DNA of 64,000 nucleotides from Massilia sp. IC2-477 (GTDB taxonomy: Bacteria > Pseudomonadota > Gammaproteobacteria > Burkholderiales > Burkholderiaceae_D), in assembly GCF_020707265.1 (NCBI RefSeq), contig NZ_JAJFEQ010000001.1:682001-746000 (forward strand), given 5' to 3'. The notes under the pieces were generated by a model. It ran no database searches, was not told the origin of the DNA, and worked only from the letters and a program-made list of their open reading frames with translations. The translations under genes were made by a program, and so were the position numbers. Shown here piece by piece: positions 16,530 to 26,813 of the stretch (the stretch's first letter is position 1; the number at the start of each line of letters is the position of its first letter).

Positions 16530-19298
16530 ATGTTCCTCACCGCTCCCACGCCCGCCGGCAAGTCCGATACCGTCGAGACGCTGATGGCCGCCCATGACTG
16601 GCGCGCCACGCCTTGCGGCGAGCCGTCCGGGTGGGAACCGGCGCTGCAGTATGCGCTCCGCCAGATGCTCGATGCGGCGGTGCCGATGTTCATGGTCTGG
16701 GGCGAGGCCGAAACCTTCCTCTATAACGACGCCTACGTGCCGATCCTGGGGCTGCGCCATCCGCATGCGCTGGGACAGTCGTTCGAGCACGTCTGGCCGG
16801 AGGCCTATCCGGCCGTGGCGCCTGCCGTGGCAAATGCGATGGCGGGCCAGCCGACCAGTTTCTCGCATGCTCCTTTTGTCGTGACCCGCAACGGGGTCGA
16901 CGAGCAGGTCTCGTTCTCCTTTACGTATTCGCCGCTGCGGCGCCTGGACGGCACGGTGCTGGGCTTCAGCTGCGTGGTGCTGGAGACGACCGATATCGAC
17001 GCCTGGCGCCGCAGCGAGGCGGCGCTGCACGACGCCCAGCTGCGCCTGGAAGCCGCGCTCGGCGCTGCCCAGGTCGCGACCTGGAACTGGGACATTCGCG
17101 CCAACCGCGTGTATGCGGACGCCAACCTGGCGCGCATGTACAGCGTCTCGGACCGGGATGCCGACGGCGGACCTATCGAGGCCTACCTGACCGCGATCCA
17201 CCCCGACGACGTGGCCAAGGTAGGGGCGCACATCGAGCATGCCCTGAGCACCGGCGACGCTTTCAGCGAAAACTACCGGCTGCGCGCCGCGGACGGCAGC
17301 TGGCGCCACGTCGAGGCGCGCGGCAAGGTGACGTTTGGGGCCGACGGGCTTCCCGAATGGCTGCCTGGCATCGCGCTCGATGTCACTGCCCAGAAAGAGG
17401 CCGAGGCGCGCCTGCAGCGCAGCGAGGCGCGCTTCCGGCGCCTGGCCGAATCGAACGTGCTCGGCATCGTGCAGTACCGCGCCGACGGCGCGCTGCTCGA
17501 TCCGAACGATGCCTTCCTCGACATCCTGGGTGTCACGCGCGCCGAGTTCGAGCGCGCGGGCCTGTCGTGGCGGGCATTGACGCCGCCCGAGTGGCGCGAG
17601 GCGGACGAGCGCGGCTGGGCCCAGCTGCGCGCCACCGGCGTGATGGAACCCTACGAGAAGGAGTACCTGCGCAGCGACGGCAGCCGCGCCGCCGTCTACC
17701 TCGGCGCCGCGAACGTCGAGGGCAATCCGGACGAAGGCATCAGCTACGTGCTCGACATTTCCGGCATCCGCGCCGCCGAGCGCGCCCTCAAGGAAAGCGA
17801 AGCGCGCTTCCGGGTGATCGCCAATGCCATGCCGCAGGCGGTGTGGTCGACCCGTCCCGACGGCTTCCACGACTACTACAACGACCAGTGGTATGCCTTC
17901 ACCGGCATGCCCTACGGTTCGACCGACGGCGACGCCTGGAACGGTCTGTTCCATCCGGACGACCAGGCGGCAGCCTGGGACAAGTGGCGCCATTCGCTGC
18001 GCACCGGCGAACCCTACGAGATCGAATACCGCCTGCGCCACCACTCGGGCCACTACCGCTGGGCGCTCGGGCGCGCGCTGCCGGTACGCGCCGAGGACGG
18101 CAGCATCGTGCGCTGGATGGGCACCTGCACCGATATCCACGAACAGAAACTGACCCAGCAGGCGCTGCAGGAAAACGACCGGCGCAAGGACGAATTCCTG
18201 GCGATGCTGGCGCACGAACTGCGCAATCCCCTGGCGCCGATCGCCACCGCGGCTTCACTGCTGACGATGGCGGCGCAGGACCCGGCGCGCGTGCGCCAGG
18301 TAGGCGCCGTGATCTCGCGCCAGACCGCCCACATGACGGGCCTGATCGACGACCTGATGGACGTCTCGCGCGTCACCCGCGGACTCGTGACCCTGGAGCG
18401 CGAAGACCTCACCCTGGCGCAGGTAATCGACGACGCCGTCGAGCAGGTGCGCCCGCTGGTCGAGGGCAGGACGCACCGGCTCGAGCTGCAGGCGGCCGGC
18501 GCCGCCGGTATCCGGGTGCGCGGCGATCGCAAGCGCCTGGTGCAGGTGCTGGCCAACATCCTCGGCAATGCGGCCCGCTATACGCCGGCGGGCGGACACA
18601 TCGTGCTCAAGGCCGGCATCGACGAGGGCCGCGCCGTGCTGTCCGTGCGCGACAACGGCATCGGCATGTCGCCCGAGCTGGTCGCCAGCGCCTTCGAGCT
18701 GTTTCACCAGGGGACGCGCAGCTCCGACCGCGCGCAGGGCGGGCTCGGTATCGGCCTGGCGCTGGTGCGCAGCCTGGTCGAGCTGCACGGCGGCACGGTG
18801 CGCGCTGCCAGCCAGGGAGAAGGGCGCGGCAGCACCTTTACCGTCAGCCTGCCGCTGCCTGAACAGGGCGGCGCCACGCAGGCGCAGGCGGACGGCGTAG
18901 AGCCGCAGGCCGCTCCCGCCGCGCTGCGCGTGCTGGTGGTCGACGACAATACCGATGCCGCGGAACTGGTGGCGATGTTCCTGGGCCTGCTCGGCTACGA
19001 CGTCTGTGTCGAGTTCAGCGCGGCCGCGGCGCTGGAGCGGGCGCGCCAGGTCATGCCCCAGGTCTGCCTGCTCGACATCGGCCTGCCGGGCATGGACGGC
19101 AAGGAACTGGCGCGCCGCCTGCGCCAGATGCCCGGCCTGGAAGACGTACGCCTGGCGGCGATGACCGGCTACGGCCAGCCGCACGACCGGCGCGAGACCG
19201 AAGCGGCGGGTTTCGATGCGCACTTCGTCAAGCCGGTCGAGACCGATGCGCTGGCGGCGTGGCTGGCGACGGCGGAAGGGCGAGGCGCGGCGGACTGA
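16530..19298 (+). CDS. multi-PAS hybrid sensor histidine kinase with receiver domain
   Basis: 922 residues, soluble: no signal peptide or membrane helix. It has four PAS-type modules (about 20-150, 165-285, 295-415 and 420-545), the later ones with PAC ends such as [14 protein letters not shown]; then HisKA with His562 in [14 protein letters not shown], HATPase_c ([29 protein letters not shown]), and a C-terminal receiver with Asp849 in [11 protein letters not shown]. It resembles bacterial orphan hybrid kinases that sense small ligands, redox state or light; the first module has the weak PAS form often seen there. No partner regulator is adjacent, so its output is unknown. Confidence 0.9.
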   Translation: MFLTAPTPAGKSDTVETLMAAHDWRATPCGEPSGWEPALQYALRQMLDAAVPMFMVWGEAETFLYNDAYVPILGLRHPHALGQSFEHVWPEAYPAVAPAVANAMAGQPTSFSHAPFVVTRNGVDEQVSFSFTYSPLRRLDGTVLGFSCVVLETTDIDAWRRSEAALHDAQLRLEAALGAAQVATWNWDIRANRVYADANLARMYSVSDRDADGGPIEAYLTAIHPDDVAKVGAHIEHALSTGDAFSENYRLRAADGSWRHVEARGKVTFGADGLPEWLPGIALDVTAQKEAEARLQRSEARFRRLAESNVLGIVQYRADGALLDPNDAFLDILGVTRAEFERAGLSWRALTPPEWREADERGWAQLRATGVMEPYEKEYLRSDGSRAAVYLGAANVEGNPDEGISYVLDISGIRAAERALKESEARFRVIANAMPQAVWSTRPDGFHDYYNDQWYAFTGMPYGSTDGDAWNGLFHPDDQAAAWDKWRHSLRTGEPYEIEYRLRHHSGHYRWALGRALPVRAEDGSIVRWMGTCTDIHEQKLTQQALQENDRRKDEFLAMLAHELRNPLAPIATAASLLTMAAQDPARVRQVGAVISRQTAHMTGLIDDLMDVSRVTRGLVTLEREDLTLAQVIDDAVEQVRPLVEGRTHRLELQAAGAAGIRVRGDRKRLVQVLANILGNAARYTPAGGHIVLKAGIDEGRAVLSVRDNGIGMSPELVASAFELFHQGTRSSDRAQGGLGIGLALVRSLVELHGGTVRAASQGEGRGSTFTVSLPLPEQGGATQAQADGVEPQAAPAALRVLVVDDNTDAAELVAMFLGLLGYDVCVEFSAAAALERARQVMPQVCLLDIGLPGMDGKELARRLRQMPGLEDVRLAAMTGYGQPHDRRETEAAGFDAHFVKPVETDALAAWLATAEGRGAAD

Positions 19299-19324
19299 CG
19301 AATTCCAGTGCGTCCACGGAACCG

Positions 19325-19460
19325 GGGTCAGGTCTGACATCCGGACACGAACTCGGCTTTAGGCTTGTTGGATACTATCAGCTAAGTCCGGTATGCAAGA
19401 ACATCCGCACGCAGCTCGTGGATAAGCGCTGAGCTTGTGTCTGAATGTCAGACTTGACCC
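19325..19460. repeat. GGGTCA-ended inverted repeat pair
   Basis: Two 24-base arms (19325-19348 and 19437-19460) are inverted copies matching at 21 of 24 positions, with tips GGGTCA and the shared core GTCTGACAT; 88 bases separate them. Similar GGGGTCAG-type palindromes are common around REP-associated tyrosine transposase genes, but no transposase is encoded here. It marks the left edge of a low-GC islet. Confidence 0.7.
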
Positions 19461-19523
19461 TGTAATGACGGCTCTGCGTACCAGGCTGTTGCCCGCAGAG
19501 CAGCTATGGATTGTTGGGCCTTT

Positions 19524-20051
19524 TTAATTGCACCATTGTTGCTCACACGGGATTCCGTCGCCGTCGCCGTCCATGTCAGGAACCTTGCATCGTTCATGGT
19601 GAAACAGTGCTTCAGCACACGATCCCATTTTTGAACACGAGTTCTTCTCTGGTGTGCACTGAAACTCTGGATGCGGCCTAAGTGCGTCTCTAGCCGAAAC
19701 GATCTTGTATACGCTCGCGGGGATTGTGCTGTCTTGGTTTGAGTGCCGAACATAACCGACATATCCAAGCATGAGCAGAAGCACCAAGCCGAATATCGCA
19801 GAAGATAAGCCGCCTGAAGAACTTTGCCTGGATGGCTTGCTTCCAATGAGCTCAGCAGCAATTGCCTGGGGTCGGCCTTTTTCATCTCGCCGAATCTCAT
19901 AGGTTACCAAGCTTCCCAGACGTGGACGACCTTTTTTCGTCCTGCCAAGTGCAGATATATGCAGGAAGGTTCGCTCATTTGCCCCGTGTTGGATTACGAA
20001 ACCAAAACCACGCTCATCGTTCCACTCTATAACTTTTCCTTGAAGGCGCAT
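19524..20051 (-). CDS. cold-shock domain - membrane helix - excalibur domain protein
   Basis: 175 residues. Residues 1-68 are a cold-shock (OB-fold) domain with the RNA-binding motif RGFGFVI and later FLHISAL; one membrane helix follows (~85-103, SAIFGLVLLLMLGYVGYV); the C-terminal ~60 residues hold an excalibur-type calcium-binding loop, DMDGDGDGIPCEQQWC. The start is at 20051 (AGGAA ten bases upstream, and the domain begins MRLQGKVIEW). The order implies a cytosolic nucleic-acid-binding head and an extracytoplasmic Ca-binding tail. Base composition is clearly lower in GC than in neighbours, suggesting acquisition. Related fusions usually carry a DUF1294 membrane domain; here a single helix takes its place. 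Confidence 0.82.
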   Translation of the reverse strand: MRLQGKVIEWNDERGFGFVIQHGANERTFLHISALGRTKKGRPRLGSLVTYEIRRDEKGRPQAIAAELIGSKPSRQSSSGGLSSAIFGLVLLLMLGYVGYVRHSNQDSTIPASVYKIVSARDALRPHPEFQCTPEKNSCSKMGSCAEALFHHERCKVPDMDGDGDGIPCEQQWCN

Positions 20052-20102
20052 GTCTTCGTTCTTCCTAACTGGAGGATTCGCATTTATTTTGAACGAGTAA
20101 CT

Positions 20103-20164
20103 GTCCGCTGTTTGCCGGTTGCGGACGCATTGTAGGGGCCGCTTCCGACCCATTGCGGACCTAC
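20103..20164. repeat. two adjacent GTCCGC...GCGGAC palindromes
   Basis: First: GTCCGC (20103-20108) with GCGGAC (20121-20126). Second: a longer one, 20132-20164, with outer arms GTAGG/CCTAC and inner GGCCGC/GCGGAC around TTCCGACCCATT. A third relative is at 20542-20561. They lie between the two small genes of the low-GC islet, downstream of the membrane-protein gene and upstream of the cold-shock fusion gene. Confidence 0.65.
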
Positions 20165-20201
20165 GAAGGCAGGTATCCCCGCGGCAGCTTCTCCATGACG
20201 A

Positions 20202-20516
20202 TTACATCTTCCAGTCGAGCCAAACGAAACCTACGAACGCAACGAATGCAAATGCCAGAGAAGGCGCTAGCGTAGATGCAGCGGCAGTACGAAGCAACCT
20301 CGCAAGTCGAGGTGAAGAATCGGTAACGGTCATTGCATACGTCAGAGCACAGAGTGCGATAGGGACCCAAACAAAAAGCGCATGACCCAGCAGCTTAGAC
20401 AGCATATTCACGCTTGATGGAAGCAACACAAGCGTGCAGCAGAAGTACAAGCTTGCAAGAAGCAGAGTAAGCACAAACGCACCGACAGGGCGGAACTGTG
20501 GTCTACGCAGGATCAT
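20202..20516 (-). CDS. small membrane protein, unknown
   Basis: 104 residues with three hydrophobic segments (about 12-33, 42-62 and 80-100) and a basic start MILRRPQFRPVG. GGGA lies nine bases upstream of the ATG. Base composition is near 50% GC, unlike the chromosome around it, so codon bias gives little support, but the hydrophobic pattern and ribosome site favour a real gene. No family recognised. It lies between two sets of small palindromes, in the same direction as the cold-shock/excalibur gene. Confidence 0.55.
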   Translation of the reverse strand: MILRRPQFRPVGAFVLTLLLASLYFCCTLVLLPSSVNMLSKLLGHALFVWVPIALCALTYAMTVTDSSPRLARLLRTAAASTLAPSLAFAFVAFVGFVWLDWKM

Positions 20517-20541
20517 GTTTGCAATCCCAGTGAATGCAAAT

Positions 20542-20561
20542 GTCCGCTTCCGATAGCGGAC
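20542..20561. repeat. GTCCGCT...AGCGGAC palindrome
   Basis: A perfect 7-base inverted repeat (GTCCGCT/AGCGGAC, loop TCCGAT) 25 bases upstream of the small membrane protein start. It shares the GTCCGCTTCCGA core with the copy at 20132-20164. Confidence 0.6.
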
Positions 20562-20608
20562 GCTCGACAGATCCGGCCGGGAAGATCAGACGTTCCGGCC
20601 GGCGAACA

Positions 20609-21217
20609 TCAGTTATGAATGTACTTGGTGAACACGTCACTGAAGTCGCGCTTGGTATGCGTCTCCAGCATCGCCGTGTTCAGCGCGCTCAGTAGCTGCC
20701 CGTACGAGGCAACCAGACCACCTTCGCCCGGCGCCAGGTTCAGCTTGTGCACCGAGGCCGTCGCATCCAGCGTGCGCAGCGCATTGTCGCGGCACACGGC
20801 GTCGCGGTGCTGCTGCTTGCCGATCGTGATCAGGGCCTTGTAGATGTCCTTCAGCTGTTCGATGTAGGTCTTCTTGATGTCGATCGAGAAGCGGATGTTG
20901 TCGATGTCAAACTTGAGTTCGACGTCCATGTCCAGCGTGCCGGCGGTCTCGATGCTGACCTTCGAGACCTGGTGCGAGGCGTAGTCGTAGCGCTTGATCG
21001 ATCGCTTCGAGGACACCGCCGAATCGCCGTCGACATGGATCAGCGCCAGGTTGGTGAAGCAGTATTCGTCCTTCTTGCTCTTGATGAGGAAGAAGATCTG
21101 CTCGCCGTCTTCGCTGAACAGGTAATCGTCGGCGTCGACCTTGTTGTAGTCCGCAGGCCCGACGATGACGCCGATATCGCTGATGCCCAGTGCTTCCGCT
21201 GCCAGTTTCTTGAACAT
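20609..21217 (-). CDS. bacterial PH-domain protein (YvbH-like)
   Basis: 202 residues. The first ~125 residues match the bacterial pleckstrin-homology-like domain (begins MFKKLAAEALGISDIG, with the strands QIFFLIKSKKDEYCFTNLALIHVDG and KRYDYASHQVSKVSIETAG), and the C-terminal ~75 residues form helices like the YvbH-type oligomerisation extension. Such proteins assemble into rings; their cellular role is unsettled. GAGGG lies five bases upstream of the start. It is transcribed alone, divergent from uup. Confidence 0.82.
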   Translation of the reverse strand: MFKKLAAEALGISDIGVIVGPADYNKVDADDYLFSEDGEQIFFLIKSKKDEYCFTNLALIHVDGDSAVSSKRSIKRYDYASHQVSKVSIETAGTLDMDVELKFDIDNIRFSIDIKKTYIEQLKDIYKALITIGKQQHRDAVCRDNALRTLDATASVHKLNLAPGEGGLVASYGQLLSALNTAMLETHTKRDFSDVFTKYIHN

Positions 21218-21401
21218 GATCGCCCTCGCGTGGTGAAAGCAGTCACATTAGCATTATTTTTCTGCAGGAAAAACGTTTCCGTGGACAGATATCGCGTTGT
21301 GTAGTGCTTCAGCCGCGCCTCGGGCGCGCCAGTCGGTACAATGCACGCTTCTTTCAACATTTTGCGTCTGTCGCCCCTGGTGGCGGACGGGTTCACGGAT
21401 C

Positions 21402-23351
21402 ATGGCTGTCATTTCCCTCACTTCCGCGCAATTGGCCTTTGGTCACGTCGCGCTGCTCGACCACGCTGACTTTTCCCTCGAGACCGGCGAACGCGTCGGC
21501 CTGATCGGCCGTAACGGCACCGGCAAGTCCTCGCTGCTGAAGATCATCTCGGGCCGCTCAAAACTCGACGATGGCCTCCTGGTCATGCAGCAGGGCGTCA
21601 AGATCGCCTACGTCGAGCAGGAGCCCGTGTTCGATCCCGAGTCCAGCGTGTTCGACGCCGTGGCGGCCGGCATGGGTGACCAGCAGGCCATGCTGGCCGA
21701 GTACGAGTCGCTGACCGGCCAGTTCGGCGGCGACAACGACGAGGCGCTGATGGAGCGCATGCACGAGATCCAGCTCAAGCTCGATGCCATCGATGGTTGG
21801 AACCTGGCGCACAAGGTCGACACCACGCTCGACCGTCTCGGACTGAACCGGGAAGCGAAGATGGGCACGCTGTCGGGCGGGATGCAGAAGCGCGTGGCGC
21901 TGGCCGTGGCCCTGGTGTCCGCACCCGACGTGCTGCTGCTCGACGAACCGACCAACCACCTCGACTTCACCTCCATCAAATGGCTGGAGGGTCTGCTGCG
22001 CGAATTCCGCGGCTCGGTGCTGTTCATCACCCACGACCGCAGCTTCCTCGACAATGTCGCCACGCGCATCATCGAACTCGATCGCGGCCGCCTGCTGTCC
22101 TTCCCGGGCAATTTCTCGACTTACCAGGAACGCAAGCGCGAACTGCTGGCGAACGAAGAAGTCGAGAATGCCAAGTTCGACAAGTTCCTCGCGCAGGAAG
22201 AAGTATGGATCCGCAAGGGCGTGCAGGCACGCCGTACGCGCGACGAGGGCAGGGTACGGCGCCTGGAGGCGCTGCGCCTGCAGCGCGCGGCACGCCGTGA
22301 GCAGCAGGGCACGGTACGCCTCGACGTTGGCACCGGCGAGCGCTCGGGCAAGATCGTCGCCGAGCTGGAAAACATTTCCAAGTCGTACGGCGAGAAAGTC
22401 ATCATCAGCAACTTCACCGGCACCATCATGCGTGGCGACAAGGTTGGCCTGATCGGACCGAACGGCGCCGGCAAGACCACGCTGCTGAAGATCATCCTGG
22501 GCGACGAGACCGCAGACAGCGGTACGGCCAAGCTGGGCACCAAGCTGAACGTGGCCTATTTCGACCAGATGCGCGCCCAGCTCAACGAAGAGGCGAGCCT
22601 GGCCGACACCATCTCGCCGGGCAGCGACTGGGTCGAAATCAATGGCCAGAAGAAGCACGTGATGACTTACCTGAACGACTTCCTGTTCGCGCCGGAACGC
22701 GCGCGCTCGCCGGTGAAGTCGCTCTCCGGTGGCGAGCGCAACCGACTGCTGTTGGCGCGCCTGTTTGCCAAGCCGGCCAACTGCCTGGTGCTGGACGAAC
22801 CGACCAACGACCTCGACATCGAAACCCTCGAACTGCTCGAGGAATTGCTTGAGGAATATTCGGGCACCGTCTTCCTCGTCAGCCACGACCGCACCTTCCT
22901 CGATAACGTCGTGACCCAGGTAATCGTGGCCGAAGGAAACGGTCTGTGGCGTGAATACGTCGGTGGCTACACGGACTGGGAGCGTGCGCGTGCGAGCGAG
23001 CCGGCCAAGCCCGCGTCCGTGGTACAAAAGGCCGTACAAGCCGCATCCGCCAGCCCCACGCAGCCCGCGGCCAAAGCTGGTGAAATGTCATCTACCGCAC
23101 AGAGCGGGACTGGTAAAAAGGTAAAGTTGAGCTACAAGGAACAGCGCGAACTGGAGGAACTTCCCCAGCTGATCGCCACTCTTGAAGATGAGCAGTCCGC
23201 CATTACAGCCCAGCTGAACTCGGCGGATTTCTACAAGCAGAATCCCGGTGACGCGCGCCGTCTGAGCGAGCGTCATGCCGAGATCGACGACCTGCTGCTC
23301 GACGCTCTCAATCGCTGGGAGCGCATCGAAGCCCGCGCAAGGGGCGAGTAG
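21402..23351 (+). CDS. uup: ABC-F ATPase Uup
   Basis: 649 residues with two ABC ATPase domains: Walker A GRNGTGKSS and GPNGAGKTT, signatures LSGGMQKR and LSGGERNR, Walker B LLLDEPTNHLD and LVLDEPTNDLD. The inter-domain P-site linker (KFDKFLAQEEVWIRKGVQARRTRDEGRVRRL) and a C-terminal coiled-coil DNA-binding tail (~575-645, SYKEQRELEELPQLIATLED) identify Uup rather than EttA. ABC-F proteins act on ribosomes; Uup also affects precise excision and branched DNA. The ATG at 21402 starts the conserved N terminus; no strong ribosome site is visible. Confidence 0.93.
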   Translation: MAVISLTSAQLAFGHVALLDHADFSLETGERVGLIGRNGTGKSSLLKIISGRSKLDDGLLVMQQGVKIAYVEQEPVFDPESSVFDAVAAGMGDQQAMLAEYESLTGQFGGDNDEALMERMHEIQLKLDAIDGWNLAHKVDTTLDRLGLNREAKMGTLSGGMQKRVALAVALVSAPDVLLLDEPTNHLDFTSIKWLEGLLREFRGSVLFITHDRSFLDNVATRIIELDRGRLLSFPGNFSTYQERKRELLANEEVENAKFDKFLAQEEVWIRKGVQARRTRDEGRVRRLEALRLQRAARREQQGTVRLDVGTGERSGKIVAELENISKSYGEKVIISNFTGTIMRGDKVGLIGPNGAGKTTLLKIILGDETADSGTAKLGTKLNVAYFDQMRAQLNEEASLADTISPGSDWVEINGQKKHVMTYLNDFLFAPERARSPVKSLSGGERNRLLLARLFAKPANCLVLDEPTNDLDIETLELLEELLEEYSGTVFLVSHDRTFLDNVVTQVIVAEGNGLWREYVGGYTDWERARASEPAKPASVVQKAVQAASASPTQPAAKAGEMSSTAQSGTGKKVKLSYKEQRELEELPQLIATLEDEQSAITAQLNSADFYKQNPGDARRLSERHAEIDDLLLDALNRWERIEARARGE

Positions 23352-23403
23352 CGTAACGAACGGGGCAGGCCAGGCGCCTGCAAGGAAAGGACCAGACCGG
23401 GAC

Positions 23404-24132
23404 ATGACCGAGCATAACGATCCACGTACCGCTCCAACTGCACCTCCCGCGTTCCCGGTCGACGCACCCCTCTTCAGCCGCGCCGCCTGGGCGCGCATCC
23501 TGCCATTCGGCGCCTATATCTTCTTCATCATCCTCGGTGACATGCTCGAACGCACGGGCATGTCCCGTGCCGACCTGCGCTGGCTGTACCCGGTGCAGAT
23601 CGCCGTCGTCGCGCTGCTGCTGGGCGTCAACTGGCGCAGCTACCACGAGCTGCGCGCGCCGCTCCCTGGTCTGAAGCAGCTGCTGCTTGCGCTGCTGGTC
23701 GGCGTGCTGGTGCTGGTGCTGTGGGTGAATCTCGACGCGCCCTGGATGACGGTCGGCTCGAGCCCGGGCTACGACCCGCGCACCAACGGCGAACTCGACT
23801 GGCTCCTGATCCTCATCCGCATCGCCGGCGCAGCGCTGGTGGTGCCTGTCATGGAAGAACTGTTCTGGCGCTCTTTCGTCATGCGCTGGGTCGATGCCGC
23901 CGACTTCGAAGCTTTGGCCCCGGCGCGCGTGGGCATCAAGGGTTTCCTGGTCTCGGTCGTCCTGTTCGGCTTCGAGCACAACCTCTGGCTGGCCGGCATT
24001 GTCGCCGGCGTCGCCTACAGCCTCCTGTACATGCGTCACCGCAACCTCTGGTCCGCGGTAATCGCCCACGCTGTCACCAATGGCCTGCTCGGGGTCTGGG
24101 TGGTCGCGACCGGCAGCTGGGCGTTCTGGTAA
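23404..24132 (+). CDS. CAAX-protease-related (CPBP) membrane protein of exosortase EPS loci
   Basis: 242 residues, about six membrane helices. The glutamic intramembrane protease motifs are present: EELFWRS (EExxxR form) at ~160, FGFEHNLW at ~192 and HAVTNGLL at ~225. This matches the CAAX prenyl protease-related family that co-occurs with exosortase and PEP-CTERM genes. Its substrate is unknown; candidates are EPS-export or PEP-CTERM proteins. It follows uup by 52 bases and starts the EPS-linked run of genes (epsL is 49 bases downstream). Confidence 0.85.
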   Translation: MTEHNDPRTAPTAPPAFPVDAPLFSRAAWARILPFGAYIFFIILGDMLERTGMSRADLRWLYPVQIAVVALLLGVNWRSYHELRAPLPGLKQLLLALLVGVLVLVLWVNLDAPWMTVGSSPGYDPRTNGELDWLLILIRIAGAALVVPVMEELFWRSFVMRWVDAADFEALAPARVGIKGFLVSVVLFGFEHNLWLAGIVAGVAYSLLYMRHRNLWSAVIAHAVTNGLLGVWVVATGSWAFW

Positions 24133-24181
24133 GCACAGGCTTGATATTCCACGCGCAATGACTCTTGATAAGACGAACAAC

Positions 24182-25408
24182 ATGATGCATTCACGCCCTT
24201 ACACACTGCGCCCGCTGGCAGCCCTGCTCGGCGCACTGTTCATCCTCCCGCTCCAGCACGCTGCAGCGCAGAATACGGCCCAGCAGGAAGAAGGCCTCAA
24301 GCTCTACGGTGGCATCGGCTGGGGCTATGACGACAACCTGTTGCGGGTGCCGGATAACCGCCCCGCCTTCCAGGGCAAGCGCAGCGACCGCTGGCGCCAG
24401 ACCGAGGTAGGCGTCGTCTACAACAAGCGCATCAGCCGCCAGCGCGTGGCGGTGGTGGCCAAGGCCTCGAAGGTCGACTTCGACTTCTTCAAGCAGCTCG
24501 ACTACAACGGGCGCGACATGCAGGCCACCTGGTTCTGGGAACTGGGCAACAAGTTCGAAGGGCAGGCCGGTACCCTGTACGACCGCTCGCTGTCCTCGTA
24601 CACCGACTTCTTCAGCGAGGAACGCAACGTGCGCGAGCGCCGTCGCCAGTGGTTCGATGCCGGCTGGAAGATGCACCCGAGCTGGAAGCTGCGCACCGGC
24701 TTCACCCGCGAGCGCTACGAATACGAGCTGCTGACCCAGCGCTGGAACAACCGCACTGAACGCGCCGCGGAACTGGAACTGCTGTACACGCCGCGCACGC
24801 GCAACTCGGTGGGCCTGGTGGCGCGCCGGGTCAAGGGCGAATACCCGTTCCGCCGCCCATCCAGCCCGGGCGGCCTCACCGACGACTTCACCCAGGACGA
24901 ACTGAAGGTGCGCGTCAACTGGTACGCCACCGGCTCTACCACGCTGCAGGCCCTTGGTGGCTACGTGCGGCGCGAGCAGCCCTCGTTCGGCGAAGGCAAG
25001 ACCAGCGGCTTCAACGGTCGCCTGAACGGCTTCTACCAGCCGCGCGGCAAGGTGACCTACAACGCCTCGGTATGGCGCGAATTCGCCCCGATCGAGAGCA
25101 GCATCGTCAGCTATACGCTGAACCGCGGCGCCAGCGTCGGCGCCAGCTGGCAGGCCACCGGCAAGATCAAGGTCGACGCCAACGCCGCCTACGAGCAGCG
25201 CGCCTTCGAGCCGCGGCGCGCCTTTGCCGGCTCGGACTCGCTGGAAGACTCGCTCCGGACCGCCAGCCTGCGCGCCACCTGGCAGGTCAAGCGCAAGATC
25301 GCCGTGTCGGCCGGCTGGCAGCACCAGTCGCGCAGCGGTTCGCAGACCCTGAACCTGGGCAAGTTTGACGCCAACACCGTGATGGTGAACGCGAACGTGC
25401 TGTTCTGA
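24182..25408 (+). CDS. epsL: EpsL-type outer-membrane beta-barrel protein
   Basis: 408 residues: signal peptide (ending LQHAAAQ) then alternating aromatic/charged strands throughout (GIGWGYDDNLLRV, TEVGVVYNKRI, SVGASWQATGKI, NTVMVNANVLF) with a C-terminal Phe, as in outer-membrane barrels. The YDDNLLR start matches the EpsL/capsule-type barrels of exosortase EPS operons, which may form the outer-membrane channel or surface anchor for the polymer. Start codons at 24158 and 24182 are both possible; 24182 gives the better signal peptide. The next gene begins 22 bases later. Confidence 0.85.
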   Translation: MMHSRPYTLRPLAALLGALFILPLQHAAAQNTAQQEEGLKLYGGIGWGYDDNLLRVPDNRPAFQGKRSDRWRQTEVGVVYNKRISRQRVAVVAKASKVDFDFFKQLDYNGRDMQATWFWELGNKFEGQAGTLYDRSLSSYTDFFSEERNVRERRRQWFDAGWKMHPSWKLRTGFTRERYEYELLTQRWNNRTERAAELELLYTPRTRNSVGLVARRVKGEYPFRRPSSPGGLTDDFTQDELKVRVNWYATGSTTLQALGGYVRREQPSFGEGKTSGFNGRLNGFYQPRGKVTYNASVWREFAPIESSIVSYTLNRGASVGASWQATGKIKVDANAAYEQRAFEPRRAFAGSDSLEDSLRTASLRATWQVKRKIAVSAGWQHQSRSGSQTLNLGKFDANTVMVNANVLF

Positions 25409-25430
25409 AGCAGGTTTCACGAAGCGACTT

Positions 25431-26813
25431 ATGACGGTCAACGATATCCCGATCATTTCCTTTTTTCAGCGCGTGCTCGATCCCCTGATCATCATGGGGA
25501 CCCTGTATCTCGCGACGCTGTACTACGGTGAGCCGTTCTCCGGATACTCGCTGGTGCTGATGATCCTGGCCTTCTTCATCTCCACCTCGGTCTACCAGCA
25601 CGTCGATCCCTACCGCACCTGGCGCAGCGGCCGCATGCTGGCCTATGCGCGGGATACCGTGTTCGGCTGGTGCCTGACCATCGCCGTGCTGTATTTCCTG
25701 GGCTCGGCCAGCGGCCTGAAATATTTCTACGACGAGCGGGTGCTGCTGGCTTGGTTCATCGCCACGCCGGTGACCATCCTGGTCAGCCACCTGGCGGTGC
25801 GCAAGGCCACCGGCAGCCGCGACCGTTCGCGCGAAGTGCGCTCGATCGTGGTGGTCGGTATCAACGACGTCGGCATCAAGTTTGCCAAGGTCTGCGAGCG
25901 CCACCCGAACCTGTTCATGGAAGTCTGCGGCTTTTTCGAAGACCGCAACGACGAGCGCCGCCCGAGCGGAGTCGGCCACCCGGTGCTGGGCGGCATGGCC
26001 GACGTCTGCCACTACGTGCGCCAGCACAACATCAAGATGATCTTCATCAGCCAGCCGATCTCGGCCCAGCCGCGCATCCGCAAGCTGATCGACGAGCTGA
26101 AGGACACCACCGCCTCGGTCTACTTCCTGCCGGACGTCTATGTGTTCGACCTGATGCAGGCGCGCTTCGACACCGTGGGCGGCATGCCGGTGATCGCGAT
26201 CAGCGAAACGCCGTTCATGGGCTTCAACAGCGTGATCAAGCGCGGCAGCGATATCCTGATCGGCAGCATCATCCTGCTGCTGCTGGCGCCGCTGATGGTG
26301 GCGATCGCCATCGCGGTCAAGCTGACCTCACCTGGTCCCATCATCTTCCGCCAGCGCCGCTACGGCCTGTATGGCGAAGAGATCTACGTCTACAAGTTCC
26401 GCTCGATGACCGTCACCGAGGATGGCCCGAACGTGGTGCAGGCGCAAAAGAACGACCAGCGCGTGACCCGAATCGGCGGCTTCCTGCGCCGCACCTCGCT
26501 CGACGAACTGCCGCAGTTCATCAACGTGCTGCAGGGACGCATGAGCCTTGTCGGACCGCGACCGCATGCCGTGGCACACAACGAGCAGTACCGCAAGCTG
26601 ATCAAGGGCTACATGCTGCGCCACAAGGTCAGGCCGGGGATCACCGGCTGGGCCCAGGTGAACGGCCTGCGCGGCGAGACCGCCACCCTCGACAAGATGG
26701 AAGCGCGCATCCAGTACGACCTTGATTACCTGCGCAACTGGTCGCTGTGGCTCGATCTGTGGATCATCGTGAAGACAGTGAAGGTAGTGCTGACGCGGGA
26801 GAACGCACACTGA
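25431..26813 (+). CDS. wcaJ: undecaprenyl-phosphate glucose phosphotransferase (WcaJ-type)
   Basis: 460-residue polyisoprenyl-phosphate hexose-1-phosphate transferase that starts the repeat unit by putting glucose-1-phosphate (or a related hexose phosphate) on undecaprenyl phosphate. There are four or five N-terminal helices, a Rossmann-like CoA-binding_3 segment ([17 protein letters not shown]), one more helix (~280-300), and the catalytic PglC-like domain: [21 protein letters not shown], the DE of [18 protein letters not shown] and [13 protein letters not shown]. Length and the N-terminal half favour WcaJ/TIGR03023 rather than short WbaP/PglC forms. Confidence 0.92.
   Translation: MTVNDIPIISFFQRVLDPLIIMGTLYLATLYYGEPFSGYSLVLMILAFFISTSVYQHVDPYRTWRSGRMLAYARDTVFGWCLTIAVLYFLGSASGLKYFYDERVLLAWFIATPVTILVSHLAVRKATGSRDRSREVRSIVVVGINDVGIKFAKVCERHPNLFMEVCGFFEDRNDERRPSGVGHPVLGGMADVCHYVRQHNIKMIFISQPISAQPRIRKLIDELKDTTASVYFLPDVYVFDLMQARFDTVGGMPVIAISETPFMGFNSVIKRGSDILIGSIILLLLAPLMVAIAIAVKLTSPGPIIFRQRRYGLYGEEIYVYKFRSMTVTEDGPNVVQAQKNDQRVTRIGGFLRRTSLDELPQFINVLQGRMSLVGPRPHAVAHNEQYRKLIKGYMLRHKVRPGITGWAQVNGLRGETATLDKMEARIQYDLDYLRNWSLWLDLWIIVKTVKVVLTRENAH

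Noticed and set aside
19470..20570. A chromosomal integron with attC sites around the low-GC genes
   Set aside because: One GTTGGGC box is present at ~19513, but no paired RYYYAAC/GTTRRRY sites flank the genes, and there is no integrase.
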